Part shown: positions 53,470-61,991 of the stretch, piece after piece
Numbering within the stretch: position 1 is the stretch's first letter
Layout: every line of letters begins with the position of its first letter
NCBI GenBank assembly: GCA_001647635.1
Contig: CP014761.1
Span: forward strand, 3,472,001-3,536,000
Length of the DNA: 64,000 bases
Direction: 5' to 3'
Source of the DNA: Leifsonia xyli
Lineage (GTDB): Bacteria; Actinomycetota; Actinomycetes; Actinomycetales; Microbacteriaceae
The notes under the pieces: model-generated
Databases searched by the model: none
Seen by the model: only the letters and a program-made list of their open reading frames with translations
What the model was told of the DNA's origin: nothing
Program-made: the position numbers and the translations under genes

Positions 53470-54153
53470 ATGGAACCATCCCCCCTCGTCCGGCCGCGCA
53501 GTTTCGTCGTCCGGGGACGCAAGACCGAGGCGCAGTCCCGCGCCATCGACGAGCTGTGGCCGACGTTCGGCCTCGAGTTCGACGGCTCGCCCCTCGACCT
53601 CGACGCCGCCTTCGGCCGCACGGCCCCGCGCGTCGTCGAGATCGGCTTCGGCAACGGGGAGAACCTGCTGACTCTGGCCGAGCGTCACCCCGACCGCGAC
53701 TTCGTGGGCGTCGAGGTGCACGGCGCGGGCATCGGCCGCGTGCTCGGGGCGATGCGCGACCGGGGACTGACCAACATCCGGATCGTGCGCCACGACGCCG
53801 TCGAGGTCTTCGAGCGGGGGCTGGCCGCCGGGTCGATCGACGAGATCCTGATCTTCTTCCCCGACCCGTGGCCGAAGGCCCGGCACCACCGGCGTCGACT
53901 CATCCAGCCGGAGTTCGCACCGGTGCTGGCCCGCGCGCTCGCGCCGGAGGGCGTGCTCCGGCTCGCGACCGACTGGGAGCCCTACGCCGAGCACATGATC
54001 GAGGTGCTGGACGCCGAGCCCGCCCTGGTCAACCTCGCCGGCGCCGAGCACTACATCCCGCGTCCTGACGATCGCCCGGTGACCAAGTTCGAGCGTCGAG
54101 GCGAGCGCCTCGGCCATGCCATCTTCGACCTCGCGTACCGCCCCGTCCGCTGA
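53470..54153 (+). CDS. trmB: tRNA (guanine-N7-)-methyltransferase
   Basis: A 227-residue SAM-dependent enzyme that methylates G46 of tRNA. The SAM-binding motif VVEIGFGNGENLLTLAERHP (about residues 56-75), VGVEVHGAGIGRVL, the catalytic-site LIFFPDPWPKARHHRRRL (about 136-153) and a C-terminal ITKFERRG-like TKFERRGERLGH (about 204-215) are all diagnostic. The ATG at 53470 follows GACAAT by six bases, close to the leaderless pattern. It is flanked by hairpins downstream and is monocistronic. Confidence 0.96.
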   Translation: MEPSPLVRPRSFVVRGRKTEAQSRAIDELWPTFGLEFDGSPLDLDAAFGRTAPRVVEIGFGNGENLLTLAERHPDRDFVGVEVHGAGIGRVLGAMRDRGLTNIRIVRHDAVEVFERGLAAGSIDEILIFFPDPWPKARHHRRRLIQPEFAPVLARALAPEGVLRLATDWEPYAEHMIEVLDAEPALVNLAGAEHYIPRPDDRPVTKFERRGERLGHAIFDLAYRPVR

Positions 54154-54183
54154 CGCCCCGGCCCCTCCTGCCCGGTCACCACG

Positions 54184-54289
54184 TCCCTCCCGAACCACGC
54201 GCGAGAGGGAGGAGAACGGACGCGACGCGCCGGCAGGATGCGACGAACGGAGGGGTTCGCACGAACACGTCCGCAGATCTCCTCCGTTC
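54184..54289. terminator. Two hairpins after trmB
   Basis: CCTCCC (54186-54191) pairs with GGGAGG (54207-54212), and GAACGGAGG (54245-54253) pairs with CCTCCGTTC (54281-54289) across a 27-nt loop. They fill the 173-nt spacer between trmB and the aldehyde dehydrogenase; the remainder holds no gene. Confidence 0.45.
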
Positions 54290-54326
54290 CGGACCTGCGC
54301 ACCGCGGCGATCCCTAGGATGGGCGC

Positions 54327-55706
54327 ATGACGCACGCCACGGTCGACGAGCTCCGGTCCGCTTTCGACGGAGGGCTCACCAAGCCGCTCGCCTGGCGGCT
54401 CGCCCAGCTGCGGGCGCTGCGCCGCATGCTCACCGAGCGCGCCGCCGAGTTCGAGGATGCGCTGCGCACCGATCTCGCCAAGAACCCGACCGAGTCGCAG
54501 ATCGCCGAGCTCGGGTTCGTCGTCGGGGAGATCGACCACAGCCTGAAGCGTCTGCGCCGCTGGCTGCGTCCCCGCCGCGTCTCGGTGCCGGGCGCGCTGC
54601 TGCCCGCCCGCGCGTACACGATCCTGGAGCCGGTCGGCGTGGTCCTGGTCATCGCGCCGTGGAACTACCCCGTCCAGCTGCTGCTCGCCCCGCTCATCGG
54701 CGCGCTGGCCGCGGGCAACGCCGTCGTGCTGAAGCCGAGCGAGCTGGCGCCCGCGACCTCCGCGGCCATGGCCCGGCTCATCCCCGAGTACCTGGACTCC
54801 CGGGCCGTAGCTGTCGTCGAGGGCGGCGTCGAGGAGACCACCGACCTCCTCGCCCAGCGCTTCGACCACATCTTCTACACCGGCAACGGACGCGTCGGCC
54901 GCATCGTCGCAGCCGCCGCCGCGAAGAACCTCACCCCGGTCACGCTGGAGCTCGGCGGCAAGTCGCCGGTCTACGTCGACCGCACGGTCGATGTCGCGGC
55001 GGCCGCCCGGCGGATCGCGTGGGGCAAGTTCATGAACGCCGGCCAGACCTGCGTGGCCCCCGACTACGTGCTCGCCGACCGCGACGTCGCCCCACGGCTG
55101 GCGACCGCCCTGCGCGAGGCCGTGCGCGAGTTGTACGGCGACGACCCCGCGCAGAGCCCCGACTACGGCCGCATCGTCAACGACCGCCAGTTCGAGCGCC
55201 TGACCGGGATGCTCGGCTCCGGCACCGCGGCCGTCGGCGGCGACCACGACGCCCGCACCCGCTACCTCGGGCCGACCGTGCTGACGGATGTCGCGCCCGA
55301 CTCGCCCGCGATGGCGGAGGAGATCTTCGGCCCGATCCTGCCCATCCTGCCGGTGGACGGGCTGGACGACGCGATCCGCTTCATCCGGTCCGGCGACAAG
55401 CCGCTCGCCCTCTACATCTTCACCTCGAGCGCGCGGACGCGCCGCCGCATCCTGACCGAGACGAGCTCCGGCGCGGTCGGCTTCGGGGTGCCCGCGGCGC
55501 ACCTCGCGGTGGCCGGGCTGCCCTTCGGCGGGGTGGGGGAGAGCGGCGCGGGGGCCTATCACGGCGAGCGCTCGCTGCGGACGTTCAGCCACGAGAAGGC
55601 GGTGCTCAGCAAGCCGCTCAGCCCCGACACCCTGCAGCTGGTGTACCCGCCGTACACCGAGTCCAAGGACCGCTTCGCGCGCGGTCTGCTGCGCAAGCTG
55701 GGCTGA
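54327..55706 (+). CDS. Aldehyde dehydrogenase (class 3-like)
   Basis: A 459-residue ALDH of the short, class-3 type (no N-terminal extension). Residues visible: [11 protein letters not shown] with the oxyanion Asn (about 111), [10 protein letters not shown], the general-base Glu in [12 protein letters not shown] (about 209), the nucleophile Cys in [11 protein letters not shown] (about 243), [10 protein letters not shown] and FSHEKAVL near the end. Class-3 enzymes oxidise medium-chain or aromatic aldehydes and are often membrane-associated. A TAGGAT box at 54315-54320, 6 nt before ATG, indicates a leaderless transcript. No linked pathway is apparent. Confidence 0.92.
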   Translation: MTHATVDELRSAFDGGLTKPLAWRLAQLRALRRMLTERAAEFEDALRTDLAKNPTESQIAELGFVVGEIDHSLKRLRRWLRPRRVSVPGALLPARAYTILEPVGVVLVIAPWNYPVQLLLAPLIGALAAGNAVVLKPSELAPATSAAMARLIPEYLDSRAVAVVEGGVEETTDLLAQRFDHIFYTGNGRVGRIVAAAAAKNLTPVTLELGGKSPVYVDRTVDVAAAARRIAWGKFMNAGQTCVAPDYVLADRDVAPRLATALREAVRELYGDDPAQSPDYGRIVNDRQFERLTGMLGSGTAAVGGDHDARTRYLGPTVLTDVAPDSPAMAEEIFGPILPILPVDGLDDAIRFIRSGDKPLALYIFTSSARTRRRILTETSSGAVGFGVPAAHLAVAGLPFGGVGESGAGAYHGERSLRTFSHEKAVLSKPLSPDTLQLVYPPYTESKDRFARGLLRKLG

Positions 55707-55774
55707 TCGACATCGTGTACATGCGCACCCGGGAGGCCGGACAGTGAGTCCATCGGACGACGCCGACCCGGGGG

Positions 55775-55845
55775 TAGGCTCGGCACTGCCGGAGGCCACG
55801 AACTCCCGGCGACAGAAGCATGCCAACGCACGACGAGAGGCAACG
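55775..55845 (+). promoter_or_regulatory. Promoter and leader of the aspartase/fumarase gene
   Basis: A TAGGCT -10 is at 55775-55780; transcription would begin near 55787, giving a leader of about 60 nt ending in the GAGAGG ribosome-binding site at 55835-55840. This places the in-frame ATG at 55744 upstream of the transcript and rules it out as start. Confidence 0.5.
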
Positions 55846-57393
55846 GTGCCAACCGTGAACCCGACAGCAACCATCCCCGTGGTGACCGACGCGTCCGAGA
55901 ACGTGTCGGACGTCCCCGCATCCAGCAGCGAGGGCCGACCCACCCGCATCGAGACCGACTCGCTCGGCGCGCGCGAGATCCCCGCCGAAGCGTACTGGGG
56001 CATCCACACGTCCCGCGCGCTCGAGAACTTCCCCATCGCGAAGCGCCCCATCTCGGTCTACCCCGACCTGATCGTCGCGCTCGCCAGCGTCAAGCAGGCC
56101 GCGGCCCGCGCCAACCTCGAGATCGGCGTCCTGGAGCCGCACAAGGCCGAGCTGATCGACCGCGCCTGCCAGCTCATCATCGAGGGCGGGTTCCACGACC
56201 AGTTCGTCGTCGGCGTCATGCAGGGCGGCGCCGGCACCTCCACGAACATGAATGCCAACGAGGTCATCGCGAACATCGCGCTCGAGCTCGACGGCCACCC
56301 GAAGGGCGACTACGCCCACCTCCACCCGATCGACGACGTCAACCGCAGCCAGAGCACCAACGACACCTACCCGACGGCCATCAAGATCGGCCTCACCTTC
56401 GCGCTCAGCCACCTGCTGGACGAGCTCGCTCTGCTGCGCGACTCGTTCGCGCACAAGGCGGACGAGTTCCGCAACATCCTCAAGGTCGGCCGCACGCAGC
56501 TGCAGGATGCGGTTCCCATGACTCTCGGGCAGGAGTTCCACGGGTTCGCCACCACCCTGACCGAGGACCACGCCCGCCTCACCGAGACCAAGTGGCTGCT
56601 CGCCGAGATCAACCTCGGCGCGACCGCGATCGGCACGGGCATCACCGCCGACCCCGGGTACGCCGCCGCGGCCGTCCGCCATCTCAACGCCATCACAGGG
56701 CTCAACCTCGAGACGGCCCCCGACCTCATCGAGTCGACCAGCGACGCCGGTGCGTTCATGTCGTTCTCCGGCTCGCTCAAGCGCAGCGCGATCAAGCTGT
56801 CGAAGATCTGCAACGACCTGCGCCTGCTGTCCTCCGGTCCGCAGGCGGGTCTCGGCGAGATCAACCTCCCGGCGCGTCAGGCCGGCTCCAGCATCATGCC
56901 CGGAAAGGTCAATCCGGTCATCCCGGAGGTCGTCAACCAGGTCGCCTTCTCGGTCGCCGGCGCGGACGTCACGGTCACCATGGCGGCGGAGGGCGGCCAG
57001 CTGCAGCTCAACGCGTTCGAGCCGGTCATCGCGCACTCCCTGCTGCAGAGCATCACGTGGATGGCGCAGGCCTTCCGCACCCTCCGGATCAACTGCGTCG
57101 ACGGCATCACCGCGAACGAGGAGCGCCTCGGCGCGATGGTCGGCTCGTCGGTCGGCGTGATCACCGCCCTCACGCCGCACATCGGCTACGCGGCCGCGGC
57201 CGCGCTCGCCAAGTCGGCGCTGCTCACCGGCCACAATGTGGCCGACCTGGTGGTCGAGGCGAAGCTGATGAGCCGGGAGGAGGTCACCCGGCTGCTGTCG
57301 CCGGCACGCCTGAGCGGTCTGGAGACGATCACCACGGCCATCCCCGTGGTCGAGGCCGACGCGATCGCGGAGGCGCGCCAGGAGGGCGAGTAG
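55846..57393 (+). CDS. aspA: Aspartate ammonia-lyase (aspartase/fumarase superfamily)
   Basis: A 515-residue lyase. After a disordered 40-residue N-terminus comes RIETDSLGAREIPAEAYWGI, typical of AspA; then MQGGAGTSTNMNANEVIAN (about residues 125-143), NRSQSTNDTYPTAIK (about 166-180), the catalytic-loop signature GSSIMPGKVNPVIPEVVNQV (about 346-365). GSSxMPGKxNP is shared with fumarase C, but the EAYWGIHT and SQSTNDTYPT patterns favour aspartase, which splits aspartate to fumarate and ammonia. GTG 55846 is chosen from the ribosome-binding site and promoter; GTG 55855 is a close alternative. Confidence 0.88.
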   Translation: MPTVNPTATIPVVTDASENVSDVPASSSEGRPTRIETDSLGAREIPAEAYWGIHTSRALENFPIAKRPISVYPDLIVALASVKQAAARANLEIGVLEPHKAELIDRACQLIIEGGFHDQFVVGVMQGGAGTSTNMNANEVIANIALELDGHPKGDYAHLHPIDDVNRSQSTNDTYPTAIKIGLTFALSHLLDELALLRDSFAHKADEFRNILKVGRTQLQDAVPMTLGQEFHGFATTLTEDHARLTETKWLLAEINLGATAIGTGITADPGYAAAAVRHLNAITGLNLETAPDLIESTSDAGAFMSFSGSLKRSAIKLSKICNDLRLLSSGPQAGLGEINLPARQAGSSIMPGKVNPVIPEVVNQVAFSVAGADVTVTMAAEGGQLQLNAFEPVIAHSLLQSITWMAQAFRTLRINCVDGITANEERLGAMVGSSVGVITALTPHIGYAAAAALAKSALLTGHNVADLVVEAKLMSREEVTRLLSPARLSGLETITTAIPVVEADAIAEARQEGE

Positions 57394-57398
57394 CCGGA

Positions 57399-57683
57399 CT
57401 ACTCGGGCAGCCGCGGACCCTGTTCGCCCGGCTCCGTGCCGGTCACCTCTTCGGTGCTGACCGGCACGGTGCTGACGTACACGTAGACCGCCTCGGGCGG
57501 GATGTCGCGGCTGTGCGAGAACGCGTAGACGTCGAGCACGGCGGCGCCTCCCAACGATGAGGGCAAACGGACACGTGACGGCGGGGCGTCGCCGAGCGAC
57601 GGGGCGGTGAGCACGGTCTCCTCGCCGTCATCCGAGATCAGCACGCAACGCAGCATCGACGACCCTGAGCGCTGGTAGGTCAT
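57399..57683 (-). CDS. Conserved hypothetical small protein
   Basis: A 94-residue soluble protein with beta-strand periodicity: SSMLRCVLISDDGEETVLTA, then RVRLPSSLGGAAVLDVYAFS and AVYVYVSTVPVSTEEVTGTE. The C-terminus is Glu/Pro-rich. I do not recognise a family. ATG 57683 is supported by a TAAGGT box (complement of 57691-57696) 7 nt upstream, so it fits the leaderless pattern of this genome; a start at 57725 would pass through that box. It is convergent with the aspartase gene (5 nt between stops). Confidence 0.7.
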   Translation of the reverse strand: MTYQRSGSSMLRCVLISDDGEETVLTAPSLGDAPPSRVRLPSSLGGAAVLDVYAFSHSRDIPPEAVYVYVSTVPVSTEEVTGTEPGEQGPRLPE

Positions 57684-57743
57684 GGGGAGAACCTTATTCC
57701 CCGCGCGCCGGTCCTCGCGATCCACCGACCGGGGGCGGAACGC

Positions 57744-58658
57744 TCAGTCGGCCTCTCGCGCCTCCGCCTCGCGGAACAGCGCGATCATGTCGCGCCCGAG
57801 CTGGTGCGGCGCGGTCTCGCACGGGCTGTGCCCGGTCCGGTAGACCGCCAGCCGTGCCCGGAGCGCCTGCGCGTTGGCGGCGTGCAGGTGGGTCGGCCAG
57901 AGGTCGTGATCGCCGGTCGCCACCAGGATCGGGATGCCGGTCGCCGCGACCCGGGCCCGCACATCCGGGACGTTCTTCATCAGGCCGACGATGTCGTCCA
58001 CGCTGGAGCGGCGGGTCAGGGCGAACCGCGACTGCACGAACGCGAGACGGCTGTCGGACACCCGGTTCTTGTTGGTCGTGATGCCCCAGATCATCAGGGA
58101 TGCGCCGATGTGGGGCGTGGCCACCCAGCTCAGCGGTCCGATGATCCGCACGCCGCGGAACGACTGTCCGGGCTCGGGCGGCGCGGTCAGCAGAGTGAGC
58201 GACCGGAAGAGCTCGGGATGCGTCACCAGCGCCAGCTGCGCCAGGATCCCCGCGAACGAGTAGCCGAGCACGTGCGCCGGGCCGCCGTCGCGCAGGAAGG
58301 CCACCACGTCCCCGGTCAGGAGCGGGTAGGTGTACTTCTCGCCCGGGGGCGGGCCGGCCTCGGCGGACTCGTACTGTCCGGCGAGGTCGAAGCTCTGCAC
58401 GTAGTACCCGGCGGCGACCAGGATAGGCGCGAGCAGGTAGAAGTCCTCCTTCGAGCCGGTCACGCCCGGGATGAGGACCACGCGGGGGTCCTCCGGGTCG
58501 CCGAGCGCCGCGACGGCCAGCTCTCCGCTGGGCGACGCGAACCGCGAGAACACGGTTCCGACCGGCGCGATGGACCAGTCGATGTCGGGCAGCGCCGCGT
58601 CGAGGCGCTCCGCCTCGTCGCCGCCGCCCGTGACGGGTCGCCGCTCTCCGATGGACAC
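57744..58658 (-). CDS. Alpha/beta-fold hydrolase
   Basis: A 304-residue hydrolase. An N-terminal 50-residue segment precedes the core: VVLIPGVTGSKEDFYLLAPI (oxyanion region, about residues 60-79), the nucleophile Ser in VLGYSFAGILAQLAL (about 133), the acid in VATGDHDLWPTH (about 247) and the His in RTGHSPCETAP (about 277). It lacks a signal peptide. The substrate is not predictable; esterases, lactonases and haloperoxidase-like proteins share this layout. The GTG start has TAGCGT (complement of 58665-58670) 6 nt upstream. The FAH-family gene lies 37 nt upstream in the same direction. Confidence 0.85.
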   Translation of the reverse strand: MSIGERRPVTGGGDEAERLDAALPDIDWSIAPVGTVFSRFASPSGELAVAALGDPEDPRVVLIPGVTGSKEDFYLLAPILVAAGYYVQSFDLAGQYESAEAGPPPGEKYTYPLLTGDVVAFLRDGGPAHVLGYSFAGILAQLALVTHPELFRSLTLLTAPPEPGQSFRGVRIIGPLSWVATPHIGASLMIWGITTNKNRVSDSRLAFVQSRFALTRRSSVDDIVGLMKNVPDVRARVAATGIPILVATGDHDLWPTHLHAANAQALRARLAVYRTGHSPCETAPHQLGRDMIALFREAEAREAD

Positions 58659-58695
58659 GAGGCTACGCTAGACCACCCGGGTGCCCCGGCGCGCG

Positions 58696-59571
58696 TCATG
58701 TGACGCGGCAGAACGTGGTGAGGGAGCCGATCCCGCCGATGGAGACGGTGACGGTCGACCGGTCGCGCAGGAAGACCGGCGGTGTACGCGAGTAGCCGGC
58801 GCCGCCCGGGCTGCCGGTCGAGATCAACGTTCCCGGCGGGATGGTCGCCGAGCGCGAGAGGAACTCGATGAGCTCGGGAACACTGCGGACCATGTCGGCG
58901 GTGGAGGCGTCCTGCAGGATCGCGCCGTCGACATTGGTCGTGAGCCACAGGTCCTGCGGGTCGGGGATCTCGTCGGCGGTGACCACGACGGGGCCGGTCG
59001 GCGTGAAGCCATCGAACGACTTGCAGCGCGCCCACTGCGCCTCGGAGAACTGCAGGTCCCGGGCGGTGATGTCGTTGACGACGGTGTAGCCCCAGACGTA
59101 GTCGAGCGCGTCGCGCACCGGCACGTTGCGGGCGGGCTTGCCGATGATGACGCCGAGCTCCGCCTCGTAGTCGACCTGGGTGGAGAGGTCGGCGGGCCAG
59201 GAGGTGGTGCTTCCGTGGCCGGTGAGGGAGTTGGGCCACAGGTTGAAGACGGTCGCCGCCTTCTCGGTGCGCAGCTTCAGCTCGGAGGCGTGGGCGGCGT
59301 AGTTCGCTCCGATCGCGATGACGTGCGGCGGCCGCAGCACGGCCGACGCGTGGCGGAGCTCGTGCACGGACGGCAGCTCGACTCCGGCGGCCTCCGCCTC
59401 GGCGACGACGCCGCGCACCTCGGCCAGCCCCTCGTCTCCGCGCTCGATGAGGTCTTGCAGGTCTCGCGGCGGCCGGTCCATCACCTGGTCGAGGAAGAGG
59501 GCGCCGTCGCCGAGGACGGCGGCCAGGCGGGGATGGGGATCGGCGGCGCTGCTGAGGTGCGAGAATCTCAC
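58696..59571 (-). CDS. Fumarylacetoacetate-hydrolase-family protein
   Basis: A 291-residue FAH-fold enzyme. The core has IAIGANYAAHASELKLRTEK (about residues 86-105), the metal-binding VDYEAELGVIIGKPARNVP (Glu-Glu, about 132-150), YTVVNDITARDLQ (about 161-173), KSFDGFTPTGPVVV and the late STGSPGGAGYSRTPP. Family reactions include acylpyruvate hydrolysis, oxaloacetate decarboxylation and aromatic-catabolite steps; the substrate is unknown here. The GTG start has TAGCCT (complement of 59578-59583) 6 nt upstream, hence leaderless. Confidence 0.9.
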   Translation of the reverse strand: MRFSHLSSAADPHPRLAAVLGDGALFLDQVMDRPPRDLQDLIERGDEGLAEVRGVVAEAEAAGVELPSVHELRHASAVLRPPHVIAIGANYAAHASELKLRTEKAATVFNLWPNSLTGHGSTTSWPADLSTQVDYEAELGVIIGKPARNVPVRDALDYVWGYTVVNDITARDLQFSEAQWARCKSFDGFTPTGPVVVTADEIPDPQDLWLTTNVDGAILQDASTADMVRSVPELIEFLSRSATIPPGTLISTGSPGGAGYSRTPPVFLRDRSTVTVSIGGIGSLTTFCRVT

Positions 59572-59608
59572 CGATCTAGGCTATCGGGCTTCGGTGTGGG
59601 CGGCCGAA

Positions 59609-60373
59609 TCAGGCCACCGCTCCAGGCGCCCCACGCTCCTCTTCGCTCAGCCGCCGGCGCCGGGCGGTGCGACGCCGCCACGGGGACTGCTCGGGGAGGT
59701 GCATGGCGAGCGTCGTGTACGCCCAGCGGAGACGCCGGCCGAAGCCGTTCCAGGTCGAGAACGGCCGCGCGGAGATGCCGACCGTGAGCCGGTCGTCGTA
59801 CCGGACGATCGTGGCCAGATCGAGGTGGAACGACAGGTCGAGATCGTCGTGGATGTCGCTCCGATCGCGGTGCACGCGCTCGCGCGCATCCCACCACACC
59901 TCGCGGCGCATCGCGAAGTTGGAGCCGAAGATCGGCGGGTTGCCGAGCCACACATCCATCGACCAGAAGTAGCCGCCGATGTAGAGCACCTGGCCGAGCC
60001 CGGCGACGACCGCGTTGCCGTCGTAGAACACCCCGCGCCCGGTGAGGACGCCGACCTCGGGGGAGTCGACCAGCTCCGCCTCGATGTGCATTAGCCAGTC
60101 GGCCGGGGGCCGCGAATCGGCGTCGAGCCGGGCGATGATGTCGCCGGTGGCGGCGTCGTAGCCCGCCGAGGCCGCAGGCCAGATGCCGCGGGTCGGCTGC
60201 TCGATCACGCGGGCTCCGGCGGCGCGGGCGACCTCCGGCGTGTCGTCGGTGCTCCCGTTGTCGACGACGACGATCTCGTCCGCCGGCCGCAGCTGCGCCG
60301 CGAGAAGCGCCAGACAGCGGGCGAGCATCTCGGAGTCGTCCAGCACGGGGATGACGACGGACACGGTGGGCAC
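59609..60373 (-). CDS. Family 2 glycosyltransferase
   Basis: A 254-residue GT-A fold enzyme: TVSVVIPVLDDSEMLARCLA at the start, VVVDNGSTDDTPEVARAAGA (about 35-54), the DxD-like IIARLDADSRPPADW (about 78-92) for metal and sugar-nucleotide binding, and FGSNFAMRREVWW (about 148-160). There are no membrane helices; the C-terminal tail is Arg-rich (PWRRRTARRRRLS), which may hold it at the inner membrane. Acceptor and sugar are unknown and no polysaccharide genes are nearby. The GTG start has TAGGAT (complement of 60380-60385) 6 nt upstream. Confidence 0.9.
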   Translation of the reverse strand: MPTVSVVIPVLDDSEMLARCLALLAAQLRPADEIVVVDNGSTDDTPEVARAAGARVIEQPTRGIWPAASAGYDAATGDIIARLDADSRPPADWLMHIEAELVDSPEVGVLTGRGVFYDGNAVVAGLGQVLYIGGYFWSMDVWLGNPPIFGSNFAMRREVWWDARERVHRDRSDIHDDLDLSFHLDLATIVRYDDRLTVGISARPFSTWNGFGRRLRWAYTTLAMHLPEQSPWRRRTARRRRLSEEERGAPGAVA

Positions 60374-60382
60374 GTTTGGATC

Positions 60383-61915
60383 CTATGCGCGCGGTGAGGC
60401 CCAGAGGTGCAGACCCGCGTAGCTGCGCCACGGCGCCCACCGCGTGCCGTACTCCGCCAGGGCCCGCGGCTCGGCGGGGAGCCCGAGCCGGGCGGCGCCC
60501 TGCCGCAGCGCCAGGTCGCCGGTGAGCAGGATGTCGGGGCTGCCGAGCACCCGCAGCGCGATGTATCCGGCCGTCCACGGTCCGATCCCCGGCAGCGCAA
60601 GCAGCCGCTGCTCGAGGTTGTCGCGGGACTCGCCCACGTCGATGGTCAGGGTGCCGTCCGCGAGCGCCTCCGCGACGCCGACGATCGCGTCGATGCGCCG
60701 CGCCGGCCCCCGGAGCACCTCGTGCCCGCGTTCGGCGATCGCCGCGGCGGTGGGGAAGAGTCGCGTGAAGGAGGCGTGACCGCCGGGCGCGGCGAGGTCG
60801 ATGGGCTCTCCGAGCGCGTCCGTCAGCCGAGTCAGCGACGTGCGCGCCGCCGCGACCGACACCTGCTGCCCGATCAGAGCGCGGAAGACGATCTCCTCCG
60901 GATCCACCGCACCGGGCAGCCGGAGGCCCGGAGTCGCGGCCACGCTCGGCGCGAGCGCCGGGTCGGCGGCGAGGACGGCGTCGATCGCCTCGGCGTCGGC
61001 GTCCAGGTCGAGCAGCCGGCGCACGCGGGCGACGAGCGGGGCGAGGTCGGCGACGTCCGCGAGCGCGGCGTCGCACTGGACGGCCGGCGCGTCGGGTGTC
61101 CCGGTCGGGATGAGGCGGACGGCGGCGGGGCCGTGCGGGAGGCGCAGCGCGCGGGCGTAGCCGGGTCCGGTCGTGGCCTCCACCCCCGCGATCGCGCGGG
61201 CGCCCAGGAACCCGAGCACTGAGTCCGCGTCGAAGGGCGCCCGGGCGGGCAGCCGCAGGCTCAGTGTCACGGCGCCCTCGGCCCGGTGGGCACCGGCGGC
61301 GGGGGAGCGGCGGGCGGATGCGCGGAGCGCTCCGGGCGTGAGCCGGTAGACCTCGGCGATCGTCTCGTTGAACTGGCGGACGCTGTTGAACCCGGCGGCG
61401 AACGCGACGTCGGTGATCGGGAGGTCGCTGCCGACGAGGAGCAGCCGTGCGGTCTGTGCCCGGTGGGCGCGGGCGAGGGCGAGCGGGCCGGCGCCCAGCT
61501 CCGCGGTCAGCACCCGGCCCAGGTGGCGCGGCGTGTAGCCGAGCCGTCGCGCGAGTCCGGGCACGCCCTCCCGCTCGACCGTGCCGTCGGCGATCAGTCG
61601 CATGGCGCGGGCCGCGAGGTCGTCTCGCGCGTTCCACTCGGGCGACCCGGGGACGGCGTCCGGCAGGCAGCGCTTGCAGGCCCGCAGCCCGGCCTCGTGG
61701 GCGGCGGCGGCGGTCAGGTAGAAGGTGACGTTGCCCGGCTTCGGCGTGACCGCGGGGCAGCTCGGGCGGCAGTAGATGCCGGTGGTGTGGACGCCGGTGA
61801 TGAACTGGCCGTCGAACCGCGCGTCGCGGGCGCTCATCGCGCGGTAGCGCTCGGCGAAAACCGGGTCGGCGAGCTTCGCGTCGCCTGCGGATGCCGTGCG
61901 CTCGATCGTGCTCAT
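60383..61915 (-). CDS. Ada-type regulator fused to 3-methyladenine DNA glycosylase (Ada-AlkA)
   Basis: A 510-residue alkylation-repair protein with three parts. Residues 20-90 are the Ada zinc domain with Cys49, Cys53, Cys80 and Cys83 ([15 protein letters not shown]); one Cys takes methyl groups from phosphotriesters. Residues about 95-200 are an AraC-type HTH pair ([37 protein letters not shown]). Residues about 215-505 are AlkA, with [14 protein letters not shown], the helix-hairpin-helix [20 protein letters not shown] and the catalytic Asp in LLTGDLALR. The O6-methylguanine transferase domain of E. coli Ada is absent. It probably senses damage, activates its own gene and excises alkylated bases. 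Confidence 0.93.
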   Translation of the reverse strand: MSTIERTASAGDAKLADPVFAERYRAMSARDARFDGQFITGVHTTGIYCRPSCPAVTPKPGNVTFYLTAAAAHEAGLRACKRCLPDAVPGSPEWNARDDLAARAMRLIADGTVEREGVPGLARRLGYTPRHLGRVLTAELGAGPLALARAHRAQTARLLLVGSDLPITDVAFAAGFNSVRQFNETIAEVYRLTPGALRASARRSPAAGAHRAEGAVTLSLRLPARAPFDADSVLGFLGARAIAGVEATTGPGYARALRLPHGPAAVRLIPTGTPDAPAVQCDAALADVADLAPLVARVRRLLDLDADAEAIDAVLAADPALAPSVAATPGLRLPGAVDPEEIVFRALIGQQVSVAAARTSLTRLTDALGEPIDLAAPGGHASFTRLFPTAAAIAERGHEVLRGPARRIDAIVGVAEALADGTLTIDVGESRDNLEQRLLALPGIGPWTAGYIALRVLGSPDILLTGDLALRQGAARLGLPAEPRALAEYGTRWAPWRSYAGLHLWASPRA

Positions 61916-61943
61916 ACGTCCATCCTGACGCCCGCCGCCGACA

Positions 61944-61962
61944 TCCGATAGCGGAAATCGGA
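61944..61962. promoter_or_regulatory. Inverted repeat between Ada-AlkA and the FAD oxidase
   Basis: TCCGAT (61944-61949) and ATCGGA (61957-61962) surround a 7-nt centre in the 76-nt divergent spacer. It lies 29-47 nt upstream of the Ada-AlkA start, where an activator would bind. It is a candidate operator; nothing beyond symmetry and position supports it. Confidence 0.35.
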
Positions 61963-61991
61963 CATGAGCGCAGGACGGCTAGCCTGAGGAC

